Assembly (NCBI GenBank): GCA_963969595.1
Contig: OZ018412.1
Span: forward strand, 1,490,501 to 1,554,500
Direction of reading: 5' to 3'
Length of the DNA stretch: 64,000 nt
Source: Neckera pumila
Taxonomy: Eukaryota; Streptophyta; Bryopsida; Hypnales; Neckeraceae
The notes under the pieces are model-generated. The model saw nothing but the letters and a program-made list of their open reading frames with translations. It did not search any database and had not been told where the DNA came from. Position numbers and translations under genes: made by a program. Positions 24,671 through 36,300 of the stretch are shown here, one piece after another; positions within the stretch are counted from its first letter, which is position 1, and every line of letters begins with the position of its first letter.

Positions 24671-25413
24671 CGCCACAATGATGACGTGGAACCCCGGACC
24701 CGTCCACGTCATCATCCAGATCAGCACGTACAACTGCCACGAAGTCACGAACACGCATGTTTCGCCAAGATCGAGCCCCGATTCCGCGCAGAACGGTCGT
24801 AGGGAAGGCGCGAATTCCGCTTCCCATGACCGTTGGCCAGTGCCGCAGTCCTTCTCCTTCCGTCAAGTCGTCGTCCCGCTTTGTTTGCTTCCAGAGCTCT
24901 GTCCCATGCTTGTGACCGTTGCGAGAGAATTCCAGCCATGCGCCTCGTCCTCTCGCCTTCTTCTGCTTATCTTCCCGATTTACGTCCCCCGCTCTCGTCT
25001 TAACCTCTGGAATTTGAAATCACGGGATGCAATTCTGTGCTCATTTGAATGGTTTGGCTTCGGAAGTCGTGGGATAATCAGCTTTGAAGCTTCTGGGTTT
25101 GATCTTTTGAGCATTTGGGTAGAACTGCAGAGACAAGCTCGTTTTCTGTGCACGGAGTTCATGTGGTGCAGCATTGTCAAGTTGAGGAATATTCCGTTGC
25201 TGAATTGGGGACGCGCGTTTGGTGAGAGGGATTAAGGAACGGGATTTTTGGAGAGAGTGCAGTGTGCGGGTGTGCAATCTGGCAGGTGAATGTATGTGTT
25301 CAGGTGGACGCGGAACCACGCCTCCGCCCTCTGAGCTTGAGACGGAGAGGGGCTGGAGTGCGGAGAGCTCTGAAGGAGAGCACACGTAGCAGGAAGTTTT
25401 TGCTACCGCAGCC
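24671..25413 (+). promoter_or_regulatory. Kinesin promoter/5' leader region with AACGG motifs
   Basis: GC-richer region directly upstream of the kinesin start codon. It contains four AACGG cores: 24792-24796, 25238-25242 (+) and, as CCGTT, 24830-24834 and 24916-24920 (-). The one at 24830 reads CCAACGGTC on the - strand, close to the plant MSA element bound by three-repeat MYB factors at G2/M promoters. The MSA role is known for NACK1-type kinesins and is inferred here. A 185-codon frame (24678-25235) has no family and is not called as a gene. The transcription start cannot be placed. Confidence 0.45.
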
Positions 25414-28400
25414 ATGACTGTGGCCGCGGAGAGAGGTGGAGGAACGCAATTTGCTCGGATTAGAAGTGGCGAGGAGAAGATCTATGTTACCGTTCGAGTT
25501 CGACCTCTCAGTGCTAAGGAGATAGTCCGGTCGGACGTCTCTGACTGGGAGTGCAACGATGACAATGTAATAGCTTACAAGCATGCGCTGCCGGAGCGTT
25601 CTCCATACCCTGCTTCTTACACACTAGGTGAGTCAGAAATTCGAACTATTGCAATTTGAGTAGTCTGATCAGGAGAACGTTATACTTGATCAGAGACAGG
25701 AAATGAAGAATTGGGTTTGACGGTGGAGATGTTGCTTGCAGATCGTGTTTTTGGTCCTGATAGCCAAACACAGAAAGTATACGAAGAAGGTGCTAAAGAT
25801 GTGGCTCTGTCAGCCCTTGCGGGCCTCAATTGTAAGTTTAAATTGAACCACTGTATTCAACATGTTGTATGGTGAAATTGGAGCAAGTTCGTCCTAAAGT
25901 CTGATACAGGATCTCAGTTGTTTTTCTGATCTAGCTTGGGTTCCTGCAGCTACTATCTTTGCTTACGGGCAAACCAGCAGTGGGAAAACTTTCACGATGC
26001 GGGGAGTCACTGAAAGTGCCATTGCCGACATTTTTGAGTATATCCAACGTGTATGTCTTCCTTCCTAGTCTTGTATCGAAGTGGGCTTTCTGTACTCCTG
26101 AAATTGCTATGGTCGAATTGAAGTTCTCCTTAGTTTTGTTTTCTTCTTCGTATACTAAATCTCCTCCAGAAAATTTAAGTTTGTAGAGCTTGATTTTATT
26201 AGCAGACAGCTTGGACTTCTCATGGGAAAAATTGTACACTATAAAATCTACGCCGATACAGAATGGTTAAGCATTCATTGGGATCATGGACTAATTCTTC
26301 TCATAACTCACAGAACCCGGACAGGGAATTTCTATTGAAAGTTGCTGCGCTTGAAATCTACAACGAGGTGGTGAAAGACCTCCTGACCTCGGAAGGGGCT
26401 CCTCTGAGGTTGCTCGATGACAAAGAAGTGAGTAGGAGGCTTTTGAACTCTTTTCTGATGACCTCGAGGAATACTTGAAGGCGTACTTTCTGTTACTCGT
26501 TCCGGTCTCTGTGTTTTCAATCTGGAAGCCGCAAAATCTCTGATTAAATGGTTATGAACTGCAGAAAGGCACCATCGTCGACAAGTTGAAAGAGGAGGTT
26601 GTCCGTGATGTCAATCATCTCCGCCAAGTCATTAAGATTTGCGAAGGTATAGAAATCGCAGCTTCATGACAATACATGATGTCGAAGAGGAGCTGAGATA
26701 CTGGTTGATGTGTGAATAGACAGGAATGCGATTTGTTCGAACGCTGTTTGTCAAATACTCTTTTGTTTGCATCCTCATTATGTTTGTTTGTCAACTCTTG
26801 CAGCCCAAAGGCAAGTCGGAGAAACCAGCCTGAATGACAATTCCTCAAGGTCTCATCAGATCATTCGATTGGTGAGTTATGCTTGAATGATACATGTTAA
26901 GCAATGAATCTCACATGCTCTGCATCAGGCGAATGATCAGTAACTGGGACTAGTCTCATCGCAACCGCCGTTGTAACAGTGAAAGGTGACCTCGGTACGG
27001 TCAGATATGTTGTTTTAAACGGGTCTCTTGGCCTTTGCAGACAGTGGAGAGCCACCCGTCTGGAGTTGCTGCAGGGGCTTCAGCAACCTCTTTAGTTGCG
27101 AGCTTGGTAATTGACTTATCCATCATTTAAGTTTTAACCCTCAGGCTTCTTACTCAGTTACCGAATCCTACTACCGGAATTTTTTAGATTGCCGTGATGA
27201 AATCACAGTATCTCGTGTTCTCAGCTTCTCTCGTGGAGTTATGCATACTTGTCTGTACGAAAGCATCTAGCATAGCATTAATCTTGTTCACAACGGTGCC
27301 GCATTTGTTCTGCAGAATTTTGTGGATCTAGCCGGAAGTGAAAGAGCATCGCAAACTCTGGCTGATGGAGCTAGGCTGAAGGAAGGAGCTCACATCAATC
27401 GCAGCTTATTAACTCTAAGCACCTGCATTCGCAAACTCAGGTACAGGTCTTTCCCACGTTCCTTGTTGCACCCAATCTTCGACGGAAGCTTGCACATCAG
27501 TGCAAAGTGGGTACTGGTTTTTTTCCTGTCTCTTTCACCTCGGTGCCTAAATTGTCCCCATTGCTTTCAGTGGGGGAAGCAAGAAAAGTGGGCACATTCC
27601 GTACAGGGACTCCAAGCTTACGAGAATCTTGCAGCATTCGTTGGGCGGAAATGCAAGGACTGCTATAATATGCACTATGAGCCCAGCCCATAGCCATGTC
27701 GAGCAATCTCGCAACACTCTTGCATTTGCTACGAGGGCCAAAGAAGTCGTCAACACCACGCATGTTAACATGGTGAGGTTCTTCTGCAGTCATGGTCCGA
27801 TCTTGTGACGACGTTCTGAGCTCAGAGACAGTTAAACTCTCACAACTGTTCTGCCGTGGACAAATTTAACTTCTGTACGTGAATTAGGTGAAATTGCAAT
27901 CACCTGTGTCGCTTTTGATAGTTCAACAACGAAGTGAATGATATTGTGCTTTGTTTTGTCAGGTTGTGTCAGACAAGGTATTGGTGAAGCAACTACAAAA
28001 GGAGGTGGCCAGACTGGAGGCTGAGCTGAAGGTTCCCGATTCAATTACTGACACCTCAACATCTGAAGCATTACTCCAAGCTAAAGATCTCCAAATCCAG
28101 AAGGTTTTTACTATCCCTACTATTTTTCTATAGTGCAATAATGACTTCAGTTCCTGTAGTCAGTTCGTCCAAGAGGAATACTGAATCTTCGTCTGTCGCA
28201 GATGGAAGAGGAACTGAAGGAGCTGCAATTGCAGCGCGACGCTGCCCAAGCTCGGCTTGATGAAGTCAGCAGGAAGCTTGGGGCTGAGGAGGTGGCCAAG
28301 AGACTAGCAGAGGAGGCAGCCAAGAAGCTTGCGGAGGATGCGACAATCAGACCTGTAAGACCCGTATTGCACGTCCAACCGAGAAAAAGATGTAGTCGTA

Positions 28401-31009
28401 GAGTGGTTCACCTATTTATCAGTATCTGTTTCTACCCTCTGGTATTTGTGTCTAAGCTAGCTTCTAATATTTGATCATCTGGTACGCATAACAGCCATTA
28501 ACTCCTGGACCTCAATCGGTCGCCCGCACTCCTCTTTCAATTACCGCGAACCGAAGAAGGTGGTCTGATTCGGGAGATTACCTCATCCGAAAATTGGAGG
28601 GACAAAACCAGCGACCGCAGACTCCCCCTAGCAAGCTCCGGCTGAAAGGTCCCAACATGTCTGTCAGGCAATCCACTGCTGCCTCTGTTATGCTGGTACA
28701 GGAGATTCGCAAGCTGGAAAACCTGCAGGATGAGTTGGGTGAAGATGCCAATCGAGCACTGGAAGCTCTTCAGAAGGAAGTTGAATGCCTACGGTTAGCC
28801 CAAGCAGGCATGAATCATGACGCAGCTTCTACAGTCAAGAAACTCCAAGATGAGATCCACACGATGCACAGTCTCCGTTCCACAGCTTCAAGAGCCAATG
28901 GCTTTGAGAACAAGGAAGATGTCGCCACTCTTCGCCAGTCTATCAGCATGAACCATGTTACTCTGCGACAAGAGCTCTCCCGACTGGGAGGCAAGGACAA
29001 AACCGATGCTGATGCTGCCATAGCGACTTTGGAGGAGCAGTTGGAAAGTGTTCAGAGATCTTTGGACAAAATGATTCTCGCCAACGAAACACAGGCACCT
29101 AATGTAAGCGTAATTCTTTCAACTCGTTGCTGAAGAAAAATTTGTAGAAGGAAGAGACGCTCATTCTCTGGGATTCTGATCATGAACACGGAGGCCTTCT
29201 GATAGTGGCAAATCAGTCGACATGTTTTAGATTATTATTATTAGATTATCCTTCTTTTCATTTATATTTTGAGTATCTTTAGTTACTAGCTCTCTTCACA
29301 CTGGCGCATGAGAACATGATCTGTTCTTGATTTGATCGCAGTAGTTTCAAGTGATCAGTCTCGTCCTCTAGGACATTTTACTGGTGTCTTGCACATTATT
29401 TAAATCACTACTGAAATGGACCTTTCGTGAACTATGCTGTGCACAGGAACCTGGAGAATCACCGAGGACCCCTGCTCGGAAAAAGAATGCTCCTTTAACC
29501 CCAGCAGCTACCATGGCTAGGCAGCGCCTTACTGCTGATACTCCTTGCTCGCCAGCTGCTCGGAGGAGCTTAAGGTATTGCAACAATGAGAACAACGAAA
29601 ATACTCCTCCGCGGGCACCGCGTGACAATACCGGAGGAGAGCACGCAACACCTCGAGGAAATGCACACCACAAGCAAGGCGCATCGCCAGCAAAGTCTGA
29701 TATTAACTCAACCCAATCAAAAGAGAGTCCTGGCCATAAGAGATCCAATTCGGTTGACATTCGAAAAATGCAGAACCTGTTCAAGAACGCAGCAGAGGAC
29801 AACATCAAAAGCATCCGTTCTTATGTAACGGAATTGAAGGAGCGTGTGGCGAAGCTTCAATATCAGAAGCAGCTCCTTGTTTGCCAGGTACTGCTTAACA
29901 TTTCCATTTCCATTTTCTCGATGCCAATTGAAGGTGCTCCGGTAGCATTTAGTTCTTTCCCTAGAACCAAATTGTTCTTTGTCTGTGAAGTAGCCGTTCT
30001 TGATTGCTTCTTATTCCCCGATAATACAGGTGCTCGAACTTGAGACCAATGGGAACGAAGAAGAGGAGGAAGAAGGGGAGGACCTTAATGAGGACGATCT
30101 TGCTCTGGAGCCTGTGCAATCACCAGGCAGCTGGAAGACTCAATTTGACCAGCAAAGAGCTCTGATTTTCGAGTTGTGGGACTCTTGCAATGTCTCTATC
30201 ATCCATCGAACTCAGTTCTATCTTTTATTCAAAGGAGACCCTGCTGACAGCATCTACATGGAAGTGGAATTGCGCCGCCTGACGTGGCTGCAGGAGAACT
30301 TCAACGCCGAAGCTCAGTCTAACCATCACAATGTGAACGCTGTAGAGGAGCACCTTATTCCTGCCAGCCCCAACTGCTCGAACAGGTCGGTTTCTTGCTC
30401 ATTACATTCTCTGCACTTGAGGTCACAGTTTGAAATTATGAAAAGACAATATGAGACACAGGAATTACTGCTGTAGAAGTTTATTATGGCTAGATTCATG
30501 GACCAAATTCTCATCCTAATTACAGTCAGTTGAAGCTCGGTGTCTCTGAAACACGGTACGATGCTCTTGAATTCTTTCTTTAGCTATGTATGTCTTTGGA
30601 ATTGCTGTTTTTTCATTGAACGTTCCTCTTAACATATAAACTTACTTCGGGTCGTATCCTCACATCTTGATCATGCAGCGCTAAAAGCTTGAAGAGGGAA
30701 AGGGAGCTTCTGGCTAGGCAGATGTCGCGACGTTTGTCGAACGAGGAAAGGGAAGATCTGTTCATGAGATGGGGTGTCCCTCTGGACGGAAAGCAGCGCA
30801 AGCTCCAGCTAGTCTACAAGTTGTGGATGGACCCTCACAATCTCAGCCACCTCCAATCCAGTGCTGAAATTGTAGCCAGGATTGTAGGAATTATAAATCC
30901 CGGATCTGCCCCCAAGGAGATGTTCGCACTCAACTTCGCTCCTCCCAATCATGCTGAGAGGCCTGGCATGTTCGGGTGGAACGGTCTGTCAGCTCTCTTG
31001 AACTTCTAG
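25414..31009 (+). CDS. Kinesin-7 (plant KIN-7, NACK-type with DUF3490), 1030 aa
   Basis: Fifteen exons: 25414-25627, 25742-25831, 25950-26050, 26314-26427, 26565-26646, 26804-26871, 27041-27106, 27316-27440, 27571-27772, 27963-28103, 28202-28354, 28495-29103, 29447-29887, 30030-30385, 30679-31009. All junctions are GT-AG and the sum is 3093 nt, in frame. The motor domain spans about residues 20-350: [15 protein letters not shown]-loop GQTSSGKT (108-115), switch I NDNSSRSH (211-218), switch II DLAGSE (249-254) and [18 protein letters not shown] neck coiled coil follows ([21 protein letters not shown]), then a long coiled-coil/linker region. The C-terminal DUF3490 domain starts near residue 835 ([37 protein letters not shown]). 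Plus-end motors of this family act in the phragmoplast (NACK1/HINKEL recruits a MAP kinase cascade) and in other microtubule roles. Which KIN-7 subgroup this is cannot be told without a tree. It looks fully functional. Confidence 0.95.
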
Positions 31010-31955
31010 CATCTGAAGAGGTTTTCAGGTGTGGACTTCGCTTCTGGTGAGTACTGATTGTTAGGTATTGATGAAGGTGAAATTGATTTTCCCGCTGAAG
31101 ATTAGTGATACCTCAGTTCCGAAAGAGGGAAACTGTAAAGAATTTCCATGGCACAGGCCATTGTACATGTACACCTACTTTTAAACTCTTATCATAATCA
31201 TTTGCAAGAGCTCACATTGAGAGCTCTTATCATTTTTCATAATTTGTATCATCAATGCCCTCTTCGATCCATGTATGCCCAATACCTCCAGTTTACGCAG
31301 GACATACATGCTCTCTATTTAGCATTAGTTTTTGCTTTACTTATAAACTAGCATGTTATTTCCAATATGCAAGGTGAGCAGCCTCTTAGCGGTAAGGATC
31401 TTGTCTGAAGGATTGACAACTCTTCTACCGTAAACCCGCACTGCGGTATTTAGGCATTTTGGGACTAAACCGCACTCGTTCAGGGGACAAAAGAGCAAAT
31501 TCATGGTCCACATGACAGGTGAGTGAGCTGATAGGAGCCCCACGCAAATATTCCCTTATTCAAAACAAGCGGCTCCGTCACCATAGCCTCAATCCCAAAC
31601 CTATATCCAATACAAATCAGCAATTGTAGCACACAGTAGCACTAACTTGCGAATCAAGAAGCCACCTTCTAAAACTTCCTCACATTCATTGCACATTTAA
31701 TGGAAGGCCTCTTCCGCTAAGCTGTTCAGAGCCAATGAAGCAAGCAACTTCTCTACTTCCAATCGAATTGAGTTTGCTGAAATCAAGCTGACAAACAGAG
31801 CGGGGCAAGCACATTTTTAATCCTCCGAAGAATATCTACACTGAGCAACCGATGGGACATAGGTAACAAACAAAATGGAATGCATGCGACATAGGTAACC
31901 AGTAATCTTTGGATTAATTCTTTTGATAAATAAATGAGCAACAAACATCTAGTTT
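31010..31955. other. Region between convergent genes
   Basis: Holds the presumed 3' UTRs of the kinesin (+) and the NYN gene (-), which converge here. Small frames (31148-31351 +, 31337-31543 -) show no family features. Confidence 0.45.
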
Positions 31956-34420
31956 CTAGTAAACCTTGTTGGATTCGCCTGCTGCTGCTCGTCTACTCCA
32001 AGGAGAGAAATCCTCAAATGCAGACTCCTCCTCATCGTCTTCACTATCATAGTCATCTTCACCATCACTTTCATCTCTCTCCCAAGATCCATCTGCCTCG
32101 TCGTCCTCGCTGTCCGAGTCAAAGGATTCCTGCTCAGAAAACGCTGAGACACTCGAATTCGGTCGCAACGTCACGAACTGTGAGTCACTGCGCTCAGGGT
32201 CCAGATCTGAATCGTCCTCCAGCTCTCGAATCAGCTCCCTTTTATTGGTCCACTCCTCATGCGCTTCCGCAGCTGCAAATTGAGCTCTGCCTGATGCCAC
32301 TTCGTCCCAAGAGAAAGAAAGGTCCGCATACCTGCTCAGTGTCAATGTGTCCCCTATTACAATCGTTTGCAAGTTCCGCATGCTCGCCAGTCTCAGAATG
32401 TTGATGAAGTCAGAGTCGTCTGACACGAGGATTAGGGTTTCAAGTCCCCTGCATACACAAAATACATCATGAGTGACAGCACCTTTATTTTCATACCACC
32501 CTAATTGTGACATCTATGTTTGAGGGGGATTCAGAATCACCCTTTGCAGTGAAAATTCACATTTAGATTTCACACATGACAATATTGGGTTGCATTTTAT
32601 GAGATACTATGTCGAGTTTGGATACTCTCAACACTACGCAATGTGCCAGTTTACGACGACTCTGGTCATGCATGAAGAATCGAAATTTTGAGGTACTCCG
32701 TATGTGTTAATTTCGTTTAATGAATTGCTTTGCTCAAATAGTACTAATACGTGATCTTCCATTGCCCATTTTTTGTCCATTGACAACGGAGCCAGGAATA
32801 GACGGTCCACACAGTTCGATTACGAATTACTCGCACAATTTGAATCAAAATCGTCTGATGTCAATTCCCAACTCTGTCTTCAGTTTTCTAATGTTTCATA
32901 TCAAAATACTTTCAACCCAAATTACTCAGAAGGCTTAAACTGTCACATTTAGGGTACCTTATGCTTGTATCAAGAAAGAGCTAAAAGCGCAAGAAGTGAG
33001 GATCTCTAACACACACTATAATCACTATCATTACTATCATTATCAGATGAGCCAAATGCAAACATGCCGACCAAGGACTGCATGAGAGAAAACTTGTTTG
33101 AAAATTTGTATATAATTCAAAAACTGCCTAATTTAATGATTTTTGAGCATTCAGACGGAAGGTTATACAAATTTTTTAGATTTTTTTCAGTTGAAGACAT
33201 TGATTATTTTGAGAGTATTTATGAAAAAATGAAGAAAACATCTCATTCTAACATAATCCACACCCGCCTTCGCAAACATAACACGAACTCAAGATTGTGC
33301 ACAAAAGGAATCTGGATTCCATGTCTTCGCTCACTCTCCTTTGAGTCCAAGGATGTTTACTCAGCTCTCCAATCATGTTATGTCCAGCCAATCGCGAGTC
33401 TACGAGACTGCGAAGCCTAGAATTACCTGTGGATGTTATGATTCCAAGAGTGTTTCAAGCAGCTCCTCAAGCATATTATATCCAGCCAAATAGAGAGATT
33501 GTATACGAGACTGTGACGAAGAGAGATTACCTGTTGATGTAGACAGTCATGTGCTTCATGAGCGCTTGATCAGCAGCTTGGGGCCGGTCCTCCACCGTTC
33601 GCACATAAACCCCCGCGCGCTTGAGCTCGGGGGCAAGGCCATATCCCAGTCGCGGCACGAGGAGCTGCGAAGCGATGGCGTGGTACTTCTCCTCTTTGAC
33701 CGCCAGCTTCTCCTTGTACCGCTGCCGCTTCTTTCCCTTCAACCGATTCAAGTGGCCCACTCGCTTGTTGCGCTCTCGCTCGTGCAGCTGCTTGAAATGC
33801 TTCTTCAGCTTCAAGTAGGTCTGGCACTTGCGCCCGCAGTATTGGCACCGATAGGGCGCCTCGGGCTTCAGAGCGCCCTGCTCTTCCAAAATGTTCAACC
33901 GTTTTCGCTCCTGCCGCTCGTCGCGGATCCATTGCGGGACGTAAGAGAACGCGTGTTGGTTAGCATACGCGACCATGTCCACCACCAACCCGAACTCGCT
34001 CGCGAGGTCTCGCAGGCTGATGGCGGCTTTGTAAGGCTGAACCCCCTTCGGTGGCTTGTTGTCTAAATCCCAGAACACCCCCACCGTCCGCCTCTTCTCT
34101 TCTACTTCTTCCGGTTCAGCTGAATCTGTACTTTCCTCACTTTTCTGGACACCGCCAGAAGATTCGTACATACTACAGATAGCGAAATTCCTATTGGAAA
34201 CTACACTTTTAGTCAAGGCGAATTTCTTGTCTACTTCTAGAGGCCGCGTTAGCAACAATCTCGTCCTAATTACAGTACCTATCTTAGAACCCCTACCTGA
34301 TTTTCTCAGATTCTTAGTTAGAAAACCAATTTGATTTCGCCTAAACCCAATCTCGTCCTTCACAGACGCAAGATTTCTTGTGCAACTGACAAGACTATAA
34401 GCGTTGCAAAGAATTGCCAT
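31956..34420 (-). CDS. NYN-domain (PIN-like nuclease fold) protein with a C2H2 zinc finger, 460 aa
   Basis: Two exons on the - strand, 34420-33531 and 32448-31956, joined by a GT-AG intron of 1082 bp; 1383 nt in frame. The N-terminus (about 1-80) is rich in Ser, Arg and Lys and poor in acidic residues, consistent with an organellar transit peptide. The NYN domain is split: VGVFWDLDNKPP (113-124, acidic D118/D120) and, after an insert, LETLILVSDDSDF (299-311). In the insert sits one C2H2 finger (C192, C195, H208, H213) in a very basic stretch. The C-terminal ~90 residues are strongly acidic (runs of D, E and S). NYN domains are metal-dependent RNase folds; plants have homologues with this zinc finger. 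An organellar RNA-processing role is inference. The intron runs through the NYN domain, so splicing is needed for a complete fold. Confidence 0.9.
33363..33545 (-). repeat. Tandem duplication over the 5' splice site of the NYN gene
   Basis: Two diverged copies (about 33363-33437 and 33461-33545) share, on the + strand, GCTC-C-CAA-CAT, TAT-TCCAGCCAA, ACGAGACTG and ATTACCTGT-GATG. The second copy carries the real exon-1 donor (AACAG|GTAAT on the - strand); the first gives a matching CACAG|GTAAT about 105 bp inside the intron. The copy inside the intron is therefore a decoy or alternative donor. Confidence 0.55.
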
Positions 34421-34843
34421 AGCTCCTCACCGTCCTCTCAAATTGGATAAAAAATTGGCAATTAGTTCAAATGTAATGTCCAGTCTGTTGGCCTAGTCTT
34501 CATAGCTTTCAAACAAGCTGCCGCGAGGACATACATTAAACTACACCGCCTGAGAATTCCCTCGAAATTCCATTGTGTCGATTTACATCAAACTAAGAAA
34601 TGATTCGCAATTTTTCTGCAACTCTCCTAGACTACAAAATCCGGTGAAGGGATTGTCACAGAGGAGCTCGAGTGAGTTCCCATAATCTCCAAGCGATACC
34701 TTCATGCCTTATCTTCATTAAACCCTAAACCCTAAATTGAACTTGAACTGTTGGGTGAGAATGAAAAGATTCGGAGATGTAGTTCTGCTCATGGAGAACT
34801 GAGAGGCTCAGGCCCGAATGTGAAGGAATATTAGTGTTCGTAC
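34421..34843. promoter_or_regulatory. Upstream region of the NYN gene with telo-box
   Basis: Gene-free sequence between the NYN start and a possible + strand small frame. A tandem telo-box (AAACCCTAAACCCTAAA) lies at about 34721-34737. Telo-boxes are common near the start of plant genes for translation and cell-cycle functions. A bidirectional promoter is possible but not shown. Confidence 0.35.
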
Positions 34844-35011
34844 CATGGCGGGCTACATTACACAACTACGGAACCTTGAAAGTCGAATTCGTCAAGATGG
34901 GTGCAGGAGCAGTCGAAAGGAGAGAGACGAAGTTCCCTCTTGGGAACGCAATGAGAACGTGTTCTGCATCTCAGGTTTGAATGTTTGCACATTCTACGAA
35001 AACATTCATAG
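34844..35011 (+). CDS. Possible small protein or first exon (about 55 aa)
   Basis: An ATG in good context (ACCATGGCG) at 34844 opens a frame beginning MAGYITQLRNLESRIRQDGC and rich in charged residues, closing at a TAG near 35010. A CAG|GTTTG donor-like site at about 34975 would make it a first exon of about 44 codons. It starts ~420 bp from the NYN gene in the opposite direction, with a telo-box between. No homologue recognised and no clear second exon found. Confidence 0.25.
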
Positions 35012-36300
35012 GTAGGCACACCTACTATGGACCCCCAATACCGTGTCCGTGCTTACATTTATCCAACATTTCAGTCCTTGAAATGTTCAATAGATGTAGA
35101 TATAGGGATGCATTTGGAGATTGGGTTCAAAATGGATATGCATATCTTATTCCAAAATGTTCTGACTGGGCATGATCATGTATGCAGTAAAAAGTACATG
35201 AATATAGTGGCATATCTTCTTCTAAGTGGTTTTAATTTTGATTGTAATGACATGAATACTTAAGTGAAACATCATATTGTCTAAGAGACATAAGTGTCAA
35301 AAAGAAAGTTTGTTTGGCATCTAAGTAGTTGGAAAGATTCAATCATGAAGAAAATGATTGCAGTTCAATGTATGTATACTTTTGAGGAAGTTGGCAAATG
35401 CAATTTCATTTTCTAAGATGCTTTTGTAAGTGAAGATGTAGGAGACCTACGTATATATATGGAACAAATGCATTTTAATCCTTAAAGGTCCCTAGGTATG
35501 TATTGTCAAGTAACATGGCATCTAGTGTTAAAGCACGTCATGGGGTATCATTTACTAGGCTAAGATGGTTTCTTTAGCCCATGTATTTTAGGGAGTCCCT
35601 AGTCATTTAAGAACCAAATGTAGAAGTTGACTTTTTGTTCTTCTCAGTTAGGGTTTTGGAGTACTTTGGCTTTGAGGCTTTCTTGAGTTGAGAAGGTGTT
35701 TTTACATTCTTTTGTGTTGATTTTGGTTGATGTTTTGATTGACAATTGTGACTGCATAATATGTTGTGCATGGCATTTTGTACTTATACAACAACATGTA
35801 TTCCAACTAGAATAGGTGTATAATCGAATTCTAATTGTATAGAAGTGTTGCTTTGAAAGTACTTGGAGTTGAATTTGGAGCCCCAATTTTGACAATGTGT
35901 GTAGTAGGGGTTTGAATAAATTTATACTTGAATTATAGGAATCTATTAAATCTCTATACTATGATTTTGTTTAATAAGGGAAGAAATTACTTTTGTACGA
36001 TGCGTTGAAGAGCCTATAGAAGTTGCATATTACATCTATTTTGTCCATGGAAAATTGTGGTGTGTTGTGCATTTAGATGACTTCCAAAAATTATACGTTT
36101 TGACTCGTAGGGTTGCCCCAAAATTTAGCAACATTTCAAACTCTCAAACTAATATGCTAAAATATAAGATAGAGGAATCTTTCTAAGGCCTTGTAATACA
36201 ATAGGAGACTAGAATAAGATTTAGACGGGTGAAGGACTTATAGAATAGTCTTTTACCTAATACAATACACAATTGTATGGCAATTTACTTCCCACATTGA
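35012..36300. other. AT-rich spacer with one possible TTAA-element end
   Basis: No gene is seen; frames at 34981-35263 and 35644-35895 look like chance. At 35475 the sequence TTAA-TCCTTAAAGGTCCC resembles the left tip of the TTAA elements, but I found no matching right end within 1 kb. Confidence 0.35.

Noticed and set aside
24678..25235. 185-codon open frame upstream of the kinesin
   Set aside because: No domain, biased towards Ser/Arg/Leu as expected from GC-richer promoter or leader sequence, and it overlaps the kinesin upstream region.
31934..32404. 156-codon + strand frame rich in His, Pro and Ser
   Set aside because: Antisense shadow of the acidic tail encoded by NYN exon 2.
33551..34066. 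171-codon + strand frame
   Set aside because: Antisense shadow of exon 1 of the NYN gene, where the - strand frame has clear motifs.
35475..35610. Another TTAA element starting TTAATCCTTAAAGG
   Set aside because: The left tip fits but no inverted right end with TTAA was found.
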